DNA of 64,000 bases, from assembly GCA_026874595.1 (NCBI GenBank), contig CM049307.1, positions 42,230,362-42,294,361 of the forward strand, given 5' to 3'. The position numbers and the translations under genes are program-made. The notes below the pieces were generated by a model, which was not told where the DNA came from, ran no database searches, and was given only the letters and a program-made list of their open reading frames with translations. Origin of the DNA: Sipunculus nudus. Taxonomy: Eukaryota; Annelida; Sipuncula; Golfingiida; Sipunculidae. Positions 48,150 to 59,480 of this stretch are shown in pieces (position 1 is the stretch's first letter; every line of letters begins with the position of its first letter).

Positions 48150-49303
48150 CAATCCACCAAATGCTTCCTGAGAAATAAGCTCCTAAGTTTTACTCTATTC
48201 TAATCTATGTGACCTTGAAAAGTAGGTCACGGTCACCCATCCTTGAATATTACCAAGATTTTGTAAATATGCATCAGCATTGAAGAAATAAAGTTAATGT
48301 GTTGGATACCTTTGGAGACATCCCGCTTACAAGGCCAAAGTTGAAAAATCCAGGAAAAATTCATTAAAAATCAGAAATTGTAAGTGACACCCCCTTACAG
48401 CAGGTACAGATCATCAGTCCTAATGATCATAGTAAGTTTTGTAAAAATCCAACCAATGGCTCTTGAGATATAAGCTTCTAAGTGTTTTTTCCATAATCGG
48501 TTCTAAAACGTAGAAAAATAGGTCAAGGTCACCCATCTTTGAACCTGACTGAGATTTTGTCAATATACATCTTCACCGAAGAAATATAATTCCTTTGGTG
48601 AATCCTTTTAGAGTTATCCCACTCACAAGGCCAAAGACAAAAAATCAGAGAAAAATTCATTAAAAATCAGAAATTGTAGGTGGCGCCTCCTAACTAATGC
48701 AACAGGTACAGACAATCACTCCCTATAATAGTAAGTTTTGTGAAAATCCACCCAATGGTTCCTGAGAAATTAGCTTCTAAGTGTTTTTCTATAATCGGCT
48801 CTAAAACGTAGAAAAATAGGTCAAAGTCACCAATCTTCAAACTTGACTGGGATTTTGTCAATGTACATCTTCACCAGGAAATAAAATTCCTACAGTGAAT
48901 CCTTTTAGAAATATCTCGCCTACAAGGCCAAAGTGGAAAATTCCGAGAAAAATTCATTAAAAATCAGAAATTGTTGGTGGTGCCCCCTTACTCGTGCAGC
49001 AGGTTTAGACCATCAGTCCTAATAATCACAGTAAGTTTTGTGAAAATCCACCCAATGGTTCCTGAGAAACAAGCTTCTAAATGTTTTTCTATAATCTGCT
49101 CTAAAATGTAGAAAAGTAGGTCAAGGTCACCCATCTTCGAACTTGAACGAGATTTTGTCTTCACCAAAGAAATAAAATTCCTACAGTGAATCCTTTTAGA
49201 GATATCCTGCTCACAAGGTAAAAGTTAACGGACGCCGGATGGACGGACGGACAGTTTGGATGACGACAATAGTCCATCAGCCTAAGGGCTGAGGGCTAAC
49301 TAG
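48150..49303 (+). mobile_element. Element with ~298-bp tandem repeat and hairpin-plus-CTAG end
   Basis: Nearly four units, each with AGGTCAAGGTCACCCATCTT (near 48225, 48522, 48819 and 49119), AAAAATTCATTAAAAATCAG and a GGTTCCTGAGAAATAAGCTT-type phrase. The right end has a GGACGGACGG run, the hairpin TCAGCC-TAAG-GGCTGA (49277-49292) and CTAG at 49300-49303. A hairpin a few bases before CTRR is the Helitron 3' signature. Confidence 0.55.
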
Positions 49304-49429
49304 AATACTGACAGGTCAGGAAGGGCCGGTTAAAGGCCCTTACACTTCCAATGTAGGCTGAATGATGCTTGAAAAACTTAATTAAGAACCTGATTACATG
49401 CAGAGACAAAACAACTGACCCAAAACAGT

Positions 49430-49980
49430 ATACTAACCATCTGACATGTAAGCTATATGTGCAAGATGGAAAGGTTTGGAATGAAACGTTTGGCTTAAAA
49501 TGCATCCACAAACTTGCTTTAATGGTGGGTCATATATGTGTAAAGTTTGAAATCGATATGTCTATTCAAAGTGGAGTTATCATCAGGAAACAAATGTTTT
49601 TATAAATTGCTCCTGTGACCTTGACCTTTGACCTTGTGACCACAAAATGATAGGAATCTTCCCCTATTGGCATGTGAGCTGTATGTGCAAGATGGAAAGT
49701 TGGATGAAAAGTTTGGCTAAAAATGCATCCACAAACTTTTTAAAGAGGTGGGTTCTGTGACCTTGACCTTTAACTTCATGACCCCAAAATCAACAGGGTT
49801 CTTGCTTTAGTGGTGGCCCATATATAAGTCACATTTGAAATCCATATGTCCATCCAAACTAGAGTTTTTCATCTGGAAACAAATTTGTGGATGGATGGAA
49901 AGAGAGACTGACAGACAGATGGACAGACAGATGCCACCACAGAGCGACAGGGTGTTTCCTATATCCCCTTATTCAAACAT
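49430..49980 (+). mobile_element. Second tandem-repeat element with GACCTTTGACCTT phrases
   Basis: Two ~240-bp units share GCTGTATGTGCAAGATGGAA, AAAATGCATCCACAAACTT and TGTGACCTTGACCTTTRACC. It closes with GACAGACAGATGGACAGACA and a short C-rich end. No coding capacity. Confidence 0.5.
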
Positions 49981-51782
49981 CTAGTTACAGCAATAGCTGC
50001 TTTCAAGGAATTAAACTTGAAGTAAATCTCAGTCACAAGGTTAGCTTTCAGCCATGACTTGTGTATGTAGCATGGCATCACACTGATGTGACAGCAGTCA
50101 TAAAGAGAAATGATTGGGTTAGGACAAGTTGTATAAACAACTCAGGATGAAATTTAAGAAACCCATTATTTATTATATGTATCCTATTACGATAATTATT
50201 ATGATGGACATAACATGATATCTGGAAACAAATGAGAGACAGAGGATTAACTAAATTAATGTTCTTTGTGAATTTATATGGACTAATGAAAAGAACATAC
50301 TGCTACCAAAGAGCAGTTATCCAAAACAGGTTTAAAATAAACTTATCCATTTAATTAACATTTAATACAGGAGAACTTTAACAAACTGACACATGGTACT
50401 ACTACTGAATCTTCTGACATTAAGACATAAAAGGCTCAGAATACATGGGCCTCCATGGGGGAGATTATAAATTATACAAAACTTGATGGTTTTGTTGTTT
50501 CAGAGACGCACTTTTGGTATTTAAAGATATAGTGATGACATTTACAAACGGTGTATGGACAGTAAACTAGATGACTTGGAATATTATATGGTTAGATTTC
50601 AGGCAACTGTTAACAAGAGGAAACTATTTACAGATGGGTCCCCTGATGCAACCTGGAACAGTTGCTGTATGTATGCTGACTGTAGTGTGGTAAAGCCCTG
50701 ACAGGTGTCAAATGATGATGCAGCATTACCTTAATGTTTTGCTCCAGGTAATGATATTAAAGAAAACCTTACTCAAGGTATTACATCCTCGTGGGTGTAT
50801 CCTTATTAAATGTAACAACGCTGCATGGATTCTGGAATTCTAGGGAACAACAAAAACCAATAAATCTAATCAAGTCAAATCAGTTTAATATCTAAAGTCA
50901 TTAAATCAAGTGCTCATAGGTCTCAACTCTCAACTGAAGAGGTTATAAGCTCATGGTAATGCTAACCTCTGTTTAATTTAGCTAAATTTGTGGCTTGATG
51001 AAAAAGAAAAAGAACAATTCATTTGGATGGCCAGCCTTTTTTTCTTACCTGCAGTTTTGAGAAATTAAATCATGTCACAGTGAGCTCATTAAAGTTGGTA
51101 CCACTTCCCCATAAATTCACACAAAACAAATTTAGAGTTTCTAGCCCTGATATTAAAAGAAATACCAATTTAAAAAATTATCAGTTTTAATTTCCAGACT
51201 CAAGGTCACAATAACCAAGTTTCAGGTTTCTAAATGAGAAAAGTTCCAAGGTGAGTGTTTGAAATATGGTCCCTATTAAAGTGTTAATAACCTGTTGACC
51301 AGATCAATGATCAGATAGAATGTAAAGTGGTGACTGCAACTCAGTCCAGGCATCCAATATAGACAAGCAGGATCTTTTGTATAATACTATTATTCAATAC
51401 GTAATAACTATTAGGCCAATTATGAAAATTCACAACCAGTCAGTGATCTTTTTTAGAGCTGGTTCTCCCAATTTTCTTCACAATGAAGTTGTGGCAGTTA
51501 TTATATATTCATGTGACTAAATGAAGCATATTACTTTCATGAATCATGCAAAATAGTTGTTCTGTGACCATGACACCATCAAAAGTCTGACTCTCAGGGT
51601 GCAGTTTTTCTATTCTATTGTTCACAAGATGTAAGCCAATAAGACATATATATGTAATTCTGGGTTTCCTTAAAAATTCTTGCAAGACCAGCCTTAACTT
51701 TCTAGGTATACTTATTATGTCCTGCTAATGAAGAGACAGACAGGTGCTCCTGTTGACAGACAGAAGGTAAACAAGGATAAAG
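49981..51782. other. Gene-free intronic stretch
   Basis: A 49-codon + strand frame at 50555-50701 has AT-ending codons and no splice support, so it is not called. Nothing else is recognised. Confidence 0.35.
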
Positions 51783-52312
51783 ACTGCAGTCCGTGCAATC
51801 CCCTTGTGTCTACCTCTTTTTTTTTTGCTATGAAAATTTTTATTAATTAAATTTCAATTAAAATGGTAATGTAGGAGAGAAGATGAAAGGACCTAATTTT
51901 CATCAAGGTAAATAGATACCTACCTTAAACAGAATTAAAATAAAAGTGAGAAATCAGTCTACATTTTATAACATATCAGACCCAACTAATCGGGTACAAC
52001 GTCATTGGTCACATGCAAAGAACAGAATATATTGTACACACATGATATTAAGTAAATTTAGGCTGCAACACTCTATAAAATATAATCTGCCAAAACAAAG
52101 ATGGCTACTCATGCAGGGACACATCTGATCTTTTATATCATTGAAATATCAAAAAAGTTTTAAAACATAACCTGAGATTTTTTGTAAAATTCTAAATTTC
52201 CATATTAGGCTGTCACTTCCATATGCAGCCTTCTAGGAAATTACAGTAAAATATAAACTTTACGAAAATTATCTAATAAAACATGTGGACACTGGTTGGT
52301 GGAACGGAGTAT
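51783..52312. mobile_element. Miniature element with terminal inverted repeats (copy 2)
   Basis: Matches 24582-25127 across its length (shared: GCTATGAAAATTTTTATTA, GAGAAATCAGTCTACATTTT, AACAAAGATGGCT, CATATTAGG.TGTCACTTCC). The ends are more decayed: GCAGTCCGTGCAATCC left, and ACTCCGTTCCACCAACC as the reverse of the right. Confidence 0.65.
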
Positions 52313-52333
52313 ATTGGCTGTAACTCAGCATGA

Positions 52334-52578
52334 CAAGGGGCAGATAGAGGATTTGAGTGGGGGAGTGTGGGGCACAGTGAGGGCAGGGTGGGGAATAGTG
52401 TAGAGACATTTGAAAAATTAGGCTGCAATTTGGAGTAGAGTAATACAAACATGATTTAAAATGCAGCTTTGTTTTTCAGTGGTAATCTCTTATTGTTTTA
52501 TTTCTCAGATTTATAGGTAAAAAAAGGTGCCGGTGCATTGGTGATTGGTTGCTTTCTTTCACAATCTATCCGCCCCTG
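52334..52578. mobile_element. hAT-like miniature element
   Basis: The left end is CAAGGGGCAGATAGA and the reverse of the right end is CAGGGGCGGATAGA (52565-52578). It is the same terminal class as 9147-9354. The interior is G-rich on the left and non-coding. Confidence 0.6.
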
Positions 52579-52885
52579 ATGACTGAATCACTCGAGATGA
52601 AAACATAAGATCCCAACATCTCCAAAGAAATTGCCAAAAATAATGTGAACTAGTGCAGTACTCATTACAGTTCATATATCCACTGAGGAAGTACAACCTG
52701 TCCCTTATTAGAGATCAACGTTAGCATTTACATGGGCTTCTCTGATCCATATACAATGCCTCCATAAAATTTCATTAATTTTTGCATCCTGCTTACAAAC
52801 AAACAAACAGGGGTGATAACATAACCTCCTTGACACAAGTAATAATGTTAACATATTGAGGTGAAAGAATATACAGGCTCCAGAA

Positions 52886-53220
52886 CAGGGCTTGACATTA
52901 ACATTTAATAGCTTGCCCTGGGCTTTACAAATCTAAAGTTAGCCAATTTATTTCTCTACAGAAATGAAATCATATTGTAATTACCTCCATCTTAAATTAC
53001 TTATACATTACCTGTGCAAATGCTAAAGAGATATATTATGAACAAACAAACATATGACCATGTTTCCTGTTGCAAAATGGTCACATAGAACATAATTTTT
53101 ATGTTTGTGGCTGGTATCACTGATTTCTATTGGATAAGTAAGTCTTCACAAGGGCAAGTAAAAGCTAGATGTTACTTGCCAAGTTGGGCAAGTACTTTCA
53201 ACAGTAACTGTGGAGCCCTG
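52886..53220. mobile_element. hAT-like miniature element with CAGGGCTYGACA-type ends
   Basis: The left end is CAGGGCTTGACATTAAC; the reverse of the right end is CAGGGCTCCACAGTTACTG. The interior has GCTTGCCCTGGGC and CTTGCCAAGTTGGGCAAGTA, subterminal inverted phrases typical of this class. 335 bp, no coding capacity. Confidence 0.65.
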
Positions 53221-53414
53221 CAGAATCTGATGAAACAAGGAAAGATACATATATCATGTAAGACCTTCACCCTTTAAACTATTTAGGATGAAACATCAGC
53301 TGTTTCAGCTCCAAAGTGACACCACAATATCATGAGCTACAAACTGACACATTTTCAACACTGTAAGTTATCCCAGAGTAGACTGGCTCATATCAGCAGA
53401 TAAATTTTACTCAC

Positions 53415-53543
53415 CAGAGGGCGCTAACAGGCTTGTGAGGACGAGAACATTGGTCAGGATCTCTGGTAGCGTGTCAGGATCACTGAGGATCTTGTGCAGG
53501 GTAGGGATCAGTTTTTCATTTTTCCATTCTTCACTCACAGCAT
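53415..53543 (-). CDS. Penultimate coding exon of an ARM/HEAT-like helical-repeat protein
   Basis: On the - strand: acceptor TTTCATTCACAG, 129 bp, strong donor GTGAGTA. The exon opens with two bases that complete a codon begun upstream, then 42 codons (AVSEEWKNEKLIPTLHKILS, DPDTLPEILTNVLVLTSLLA, PS) and one base of the glycine codon finished by 47596-47720. The pattern of two leucine-rich helices split by a Asp-Pro-containing turn fits an ARM or HEAT repeat. The other two frames hit stops at once. Upstream exons lie to the right; 60961-61038 is a candidate but does not connect directly, since its donor phase differs. Confidence 0.8.
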
Positions 53544-53929
53544 CTGTGAATGAAACATAATTTTGATATAAGGCAACAAAACTAAATAATAATTAAGGCA
53601 CAAATGGTTGTGGATGAAATGTACATCTTTTACCATGGATAAGATAAGATAAGACATACCAGTTCTCTATTAATCTCCTGTTCAGAAATTACATGATTTA
53701 TGACATGTGATCAAAATGATTCATGAAATAAGTGAAAACATCTGACTGGTGTTGCATATCATTTTAAGCTTTGCATATTTACACATACCTCTTGGCAACA
53801 TCTCAAGTCTTGCACGGAGGAAAATGTATTATTCTACTACAGCTTATATAAGTCATGTTATATATGTAATGAAAATTATATAAATGTAAACATAAACAGA
53901 ACAAGGAAATAGGTGGGGAAAAAGTTGTG
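53544..53929 (-). other. Intron sequence upstream of the penultimate exon
   Basis: No exon or repeat boundary is visible in this stretch. Confidence 0.4.
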
Positions 53930-54129
53930 AATACCTGTACGAAATTTGAGATGGGTCAATGTCACCAACCAAGAAAACCTCTGTGACCTTGAAGACTGCA
54001 TCAAGGTAATCCATATTCAAACCTGACCTAGCCCTTCATAAGCTATATGCGGCAAGTTTGGTGACTGTGCCTCAAATTTAAAATATTGTGTTAAGTTCAT
54101 TTAAACATTATCACCGTTGTGACCTTGAA
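53930..54129 (+). mobile_element. Left part of an element split by a later insertion
   Basis: Contains one unit of a repeat with TGACCTAGCCCTTCATAAGC, CAAGTTTGGTGACTGTGCCT and GTGACCTTGAA. It breaks off at 54129, and the same repeat resumes at 56245-56870. Confidence 0.65.
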
Positions 54130-56244
54130 CAAGGCCTACAGGCTTAATGCGAACCTGTGCAAAGTTTGGGAGTAATTGGTAGTTTATTTTTAAAAATTAA
54201 TATTGATCCTCTTACATCCTGCATATCTACCTTAGTCATTATGATTTCAGCAAAATGGACATTTTGGACCTGGAAGTTTCAGACTACGACATTTTAAAAG
54301 TAGAATACTGGTAGTCGACAAGCGACTATGTGTATCCGCCAAAATCAGAGTGGGACAGGTGAAGTGAGGCATGGATTAAGTGGCAAGGGGAAAAGAGTGA
54401 GGTGTGTTGCATATTAGCATCGATGTCTGCAGTGTAAACGTGAATGTAGGTGGTGCCACATTTCCAGGATGTAAAAACCTGCAAAATTTCAGGTGGATAA
54501 GTCCAACCACTGCCTAGATATGAGTGATTTTATCACAAGGCAGATGAACAGATGGACGCTGTGCATAAATGGTTGCAGGTGGCACCACCAGTTTTGCCTA
54601 TGATGAAGAGCTATGTGAGATCTATACACATGCATAATTTTGGCCCAATCAGTCAAACAGTTCCCGAGATATGAGTTTGGATGTCTGCAGAGTAAACATA
54701 AATGTACGTGGCGCCAGCTGGCATAAAATCAAGAAAGCTATCCAGGATGTATACACATGCATAATTTTAGGAGGATATGTCAAACTAATGCAGAGATATA
54801 AGTGATTTTATCCCCATGCAGGAAAACAGATGGATGCTGTGCAAAATGGTTGCAGGTGGAGCCACCAGTTTTGCCTATGATGAAGAGCTATGTGAGATCT
54901 ATACACATGCAAAATTTGGCCCAATTGGTCAAACGGTTCCGGAGATATGAGCTTGGTTGAGTGCAGACTGAACGTGAATGTAGGTGGTGCCACCTGTCAT
55001 AAAATTGACAAAGCTGTCCAGAATGTATACACATGCAAAATTTCAGGTGGATAAGTCAAACCACTGCTGAGATATGAGTGATATTATCCCAAGGCACATG
55101 AATAGATGGACACTGTGCAAAAATGGTTGCAGGTGGTGCCACCAGTTTTGCGTATGATGAAGAGCTATGTGAGATCTTTATATATGCAAAATTTTGGCCT
55201 AATCGGTCAGACAGTTTCAGAAATATGAGCTTGGATGTCTGTAGTCTTAACGTAAATGTAGGTGGCGCCACTTGTCATAAAATCAAGAAAGCTATTCAGG
55301 ATGTATACACATGCAAAATTTCAGGAGGATATGTCTAACTAATGCAGAGATATGAGTAATTTTATCTCAAGGCAGATGAACAGATGGACGCTGTGCAAAA
55401 ATGGTTGCAGGTGGCGCCACGTTTAGATGCTGTGTCTACACGTCTAGACACAGTGTCTAGACACCAGATAGAGCCAGGTCAGTTGCCATGGTGATGTCTG
55501 GCCCCCACCTGCTGGTACTGAATGACCTCTTGACTTGGCTGCTGAAACTCAGCATATTGTCAAATCTGTTTTCAAACACAGAAAGCCTTTTTCCATTGGC
55601 TACACTGCTTTTTTAAATTTACCCAATCTATTCTTATAAAACTGACAGAACCCTACCACAGAATAATTCTTGTAAAGTTTAAACCAATCAGCTTAACGGT
55701 TTGATCATAAAACAGTATATAAGCTAGAAGCATCTAAAATTACATTTTTGCTTGTAAAAAACAGATCAATGTAGGTGGGGCCACCAATACCTCAATTTGA
55801 GATATGACATATGTGGCAAACACTGGTATCAAATTTGGTGATGATAGCTCTAGCCGTTTCTGAGATTTTAATTTTAGTGTGCTTTTTTGGACAGATGACT
55901 AAGTTCAACCTCCTGTAACTCAACCAGATATCTCCAAACTGGATCCATTTGAACAAACTTGAGAAAGATTGTTCCAGGTATCATTTCTGTGAAATATTGG
56001 ACAATTTGGTTTGACAGTTTCTGAGAATAAGATTTTTTAGCTTTTTTAGCTTTTTCCCTATAAAAACTAAGGTAATGTTGTTAGAAAAAAAATAAACAAA
56101 ATCTGATAGACTTTTTCAGATGACTGTTTATTTGCAAAAAATTGGTGATGCTAGTTCCTGCCATTTTTGAGATAGCTATAGTTAACGTACAGGCGACGCA
56201 CGACACACAACACTGCACCATCGCATAAGCTCACAGGTTCACTA
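54130..56244 (+). mobile_element. Helitron-like non-autonomous element, complete 2.1-kb copy
   Basis: The left end is CAAGGCCTACAGGCTTAATG with subterminal GCGAACCTGTG (54149-54159); the right end is TCACAGGTTCACTAA with the inverse CACAGGTTCAC (56232-56242) and CTAA. The core (54449-55409) alternates two monomer types: A (~148 bp, ending CTGTGCAAAAATGGTTGC) and B (~130 bp, with GGCCCAATYGGTCAAACGGTT), so the period is a 277-278 bp dimer. Every monomer begins at a GGTGGCGCCACC-type palindrome. It sits inside the split element 53930-56870. Confidence 0.7.
55453..55464. repeat. 12-bp perfect palindrome
   Basis: GTGTCTAGACAC, preceded by the related CGTCTAGACACA, directly after the dimeric array. 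Confidence 0.7.
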
Positions 56245-56870
56245 AAAATGTGTCAAGGTCATCAATGTTTGGCTTAACCTAGCCCTTCATAAGGTAAAAC
56301 AATTCTGCAAGACTGGTGACTGTGCCTCAAATTTTTTTTCTGTTATTGCCTTAATACCATTTTAGCATTATAGCCACTGTGACCTTGAAAATGCAGCAAG
56401 GTCATCCATATTATAATATGACCTAGCACGTAATTTGGTGCATCAAAGCTGCAAGTTTGGTGACCACGCCTCAGATTCTTTTTGAGTTATTGCATTAACA
56501 TCATTTTAGTATTGAAAAATGCATCAAGGTCATTAATGTTCAAGCTTGACCTAGCCCTACACTAGCTGCATTAATGCTGCAAGTTCGGTGACTGTAGTTC
56601 AGATTCTTTTTGAGTTATTGTGTTAACATCATATTAGTATTAACCCCGCTTTAACCTTGAAAAATGAATCAAGGTCATCAATGTTCAAACTTGGCCTAGC
56701 CCTTGATAAGGTGCATCAATGCTTCAAGTCTGGTGACCGTACCTCAAATTCCTTTTGAGTTAATGCGTTAACATCATATCTTTAACAAACCGATGGATAG
56801 ATGCTGAGACATACAGACAGACAGACTGATGGATCCTCACTTTTTCTATGTCCCCCACTGATGCATATAC
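56245..56870 (+). mobile_element. Right part of the element split by the Helitron-like insertion
   Basis: About four units of 130-150 bp sharing AAAAATGCATCAAGGTCATT, GACCTAGCCCT, CAAGTTTGGTGACC and TTTTTGAGTTATTG. It ends in ACAGACAGACAGACTGATGG and a C-rich tail. Its left continuation is 53930-54129. Confidence 0.65.
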
Positions 56871-57024
56871 CAGTAAACAGTAATATCAAATTGTAAAATG
56901 TAAAAAAAATAATATAACTTAAAGTAAATAATGAAATCAGTAAGTTATAATGTAAATATAAAGACAGATTAATTCACACCAAAATGCATTTTTCTAATAT
57001 AAAAAGATTATAAAAATGAATATT

Positions 57025-57153
57025 GTATTATTATTATTATTATCATTATTATTATTATCATCATCATATGATAATAATATTATTATTATCTTAATTAGTA
57101 TTACTTTATCAGAATTATTATCATAATTATTATTATTATCATAATTTTTATTA

Positions 57154-57188
<35 letters not shown>

Positions 57189-57225
57189 GTAATTATTAAT
57201 ATTATTATTATTATTATTATTATCA
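57025..57225. repeat. (ATT)n imperfect microsatellite
   Basis: TTA/TTATCA units over about 200 bp. The - strand open frame (Asn/Asp-rich) is a by-product of the repeat. Confidence 0.93.
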
Positions 57226-57744
57226 TATACGAGATAAGATACAAGCCACTGATGCACCAATATATTGTGGATAAGCTAGTTAGCTGTGATGACTCTGACT
57301 GAGAGATGAATTATCCATACATTATTGTGGGGCAGAGGCATGAGAATACAGCCTATTATTTTGTCATAACAATACCATTAACAAACTTAATGTTGCTATC
57401 AATAACAACAGGCCATTCTCTGTGAAGGTATTCATTTGTCTGTCAGCTGCTAAATCTGTCTACAGGCTTGTGACCAGAGTATATTATCATAGCAACAAAA
57501 CACTGACTAAGGAAGCAGCCTATAATTTGAGTATTGTGGGTCTGCAGAACAGAGTCATGACACAGCACATGTGATGACCAGGTGTAATGGTGGTGAAAAA
57601 ATTGGCTCTCTGCAACACTGAGGGAGAGACCTGGAACATTTTGCCATGTCATCACATTTGTGTGTATACAAGACATGCAGATTTGAGAGAGTGACAGAGA
57701 GAGCAACCATGCAGAATTGCAAAGCAGCATCCAAGAACTTTTTT
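57226..57744. other. Intronic or intergenic stretch with one weak exon-like segment
   Basis: On the - strand 57475-57541 follows a good acceptor (GACTCTGTTCTGCAG) and has phase 0 in and phase 1 out, as required between 60961-61038 and 53415-53543. The donor (GTCACA) is poor and the 22-residue peptide is not convincingly ARM-like. It is not called as an exon. Confidence 0.3.
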
Positions 57745-58140
57745 AGCCTAGCTGACTAGAAGTCATCTGAGCTATAGCAATCACCTTTTGTCTGTTGTCA
57801 TCCAGTAAATTGTACACATTGGACCTAGAAACTTCAAACTTCACATCCAAGGAGGTACTTGATTTCCTTGGAAGCCTTCAATCAGGTCACTGTGACCTAC
57901 ATTCTCAGAGATATAGGGTATGTTTGCACATCCACAATATAATTTTTTTCTTTAAAGTATAGGTCCATGGCCTATTGGTACGTGTGACTATTTACTGAAG
58001 TTAACAATAAGATGTGAATGATATGTTTTATAAATACTTTGGGATTTCAGGATTTTGTATGCACAAGACCAGGACTGATCCAAAAATGGTAAACTTATAT
58101 GCTAATATCTGATGTTTTTTTCTAATATTTTAACCACTAG
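57745..58140 (+). mobile_element. Left end of a hairpin-terminus element (copy 3 of 3)
   Basis: AGCCTAGCTGAC, 5-nt loop, GTCATCTGAGCT (57745-57773), then TTTTGTCTGTTGTCATCC as in the copy at 6191. The segment 57956-58060 (GGTCCATGGCCTATTGGTAC) also matches 63145-63245. Confidence 0.5.
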
Positions 58141-58330
58141 CAAGGTTTGAACGGTGGACATTCAGCTCCAAAGTCTGATGTCTTAACCACTGGGCTACAG
58201 TGCACTCTGTGTCCCTAGACTTCCTACTCAGGGCCCGGACTTAATCTTGAATCAGTTCTACAGTACGTGAGACTCGTGTATTCAATTATATGAAAGTTGG
58301 ATATCTTAACCACAAAGCTACGCCCTAGTC
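58141..58330 (-). mobile_element. tRNA-derived SINE remnants, two heads
   Basis: On the - strand TAGCCCAGTGGTTAAGACAT (A-box side, 58178-58197) and CGTTCAAACC (B box, 58144-58153) lie at tRNA spacing. A second, more decayed head GGGCGTAGCTTTGTGGTTAA occupies about 58305-58324. Neither folds as a functional tRNA. Confidence 0.55.
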
Positions 58331-59189
58331 AGGAAGGGGACATAGTTGTTTCTTTCTGTGGATGTCAACTCCTGACTGCTTAGGGCCCAGTCACACATGC
58401 CTACAATCCCTACGATCACCTACAACTTTATGGTCACAACTTGTCTCATCTGTGACTTGTAAGGGATTAGCTTTGTGGTCACACAAGAGGACACATTACA
58501 AGCGGTTTTAATCAGTCAGTAAGAGTTTTTATACAACAGAAATATTATTATAACTACATCATACATTTACCATTTTGCTCAAAGCATATCATAGTTTGTA
58601 AAATATATATATATATTTATATATAATTTTAAACTGCATCAACTAATGTGATTATTTTTATTGGTCTGCTTCATACAGATTATATTGAGAATATCGAGGG
58701 ACACAATATACATAAAACAATTGTGTTTTTAGAAGTAGTTAGTTTCTAGTTATTTCAGGTGTAGAATTCCCTAAAATATGAAGAAATATTATGGAACAAT
58801 GAAAAAAGTTTTTTTTACCAAAAATTTTCACTACTTTAGGGGGATATACCCCTCCCATACACTCAGCCATGCACATGAAAGTTCAGCTCACTGTGTTAGG
58901 ATTTTTTGCTATGGATCTTACAAATTCAAATTTACCTAGCCCTTTGTAGGTCTCTCTCTATTTGCCAGTAACATGTTCACATCAAGTTATACAACTCATC
59001 GTACCACTAGTTGGGATCAGCCTTGTCAAGTCTTAACCACTCGGTAACTGGTTGGAGCCTGTGTCTCAATCTTTCATACAACAAGTCAGTACCAGTCTGT
59101 AACCGCTCGGTAGCTCTGATTGCCACCGATCACAAACTAGGCATACAACAACATAAGAGTACCACCGGTTTCTTCAAGACCACTGCCGA
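58331..59189. other. Gene-free stretch with possible SINE remnants
   Basis: GGGCCCAGTCACACATGC at 58383-58400 resembles a Harbinger-type end, but no partner is found. Near 59030-59110 two - strand phrases (ACCGAGTGGTTAAGACTT, ACCGAGCGGTTACAG) look like decayed tRNA-SINE A boxes. Confidence 0.3.
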
Positions 59190-59480
59190 TTAGTTGTAGT
59201 GGAGACTGCCAGTAACTCCATTACAAGCCTGTGGTGGAGACTGCCAGTAACTCCAAGACAAGCCTGTAGTGGAGACTGCCAGTAACTCAATTACAAGCCT
59301 GTGGTGGAAACTGCCAGTAACTCCAAGACAAGCCTGTGGTGGAGACTGCCAGTAACTCCAGGACAAGCCTGTGGTGGAGACTGCCAGTAACTCCAGGACA
59401 AGCCTGTGGTGGAGACTGCCAGTAACTCCAAGACAAGCCTGTGATGGTGATTGCCAGTAACTCCAGGTCAAGGCTGGCAT
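59190..59480 (+). repeat. 35-bp minisatellite
   Basis: About eight units of GTGGTGGAGACTGCCAGTAA + CTCCAAGACAAGCCT. The - strand open frames (LELLAVSTTGLSWSYWQ) are by-products of a stop-free unit. Confidence 0.92.

Larger units (their letters stand above)
47721..53414 (-). other. 5.7-kb intron of the helical-repeat gene
   Basis: Bounded by the donor GTGAGTA (53408-53414 on the + strand as TACTCAC) and the acceptor CTGCAG (ending at 47721). Both flanking exons split a codon after its first base, so they join in frame. The intron is filled with mobile elements (48150-49303, 49430-49980, 51783-52312, 52334-52578, 52886-53220). No additional exon is needed. Confidence 0.7.

Noticed and set aside
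50555-50701. + strand frame of 48 residues starting MDSKLDDLEYYM
   Set aside because: Codon use is AT-ending like the background, no good acceptor or donor is found, and frames of this length are expected by chance in a 64-kb AT-rich window.
55483-55500. X-box-like GTTGCCATGGTGATG as an RFX (cilia gene) site
   Set aside because: It lies inside the mobile element 54130-56244, and a similar weak match near 29701 is isolated; no promoter context.
57000-57260. Asn/Asp-rich - strand protein
   Set aside because: It is the translation of an ATT microsatellite.
57475-57541. - strand exon-like segment with fitting phase for the helical-repeat gene
   Set aside because: The donor (GTCACA) is weak and the peptide is not convincingly ARM-like; kept only as a hypothesis.
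58383-58400. GGGCCCAGTCACACATGC as a Harbinger-type end
   Set aside because: No inverted partner or TTA duplication was found nearby.
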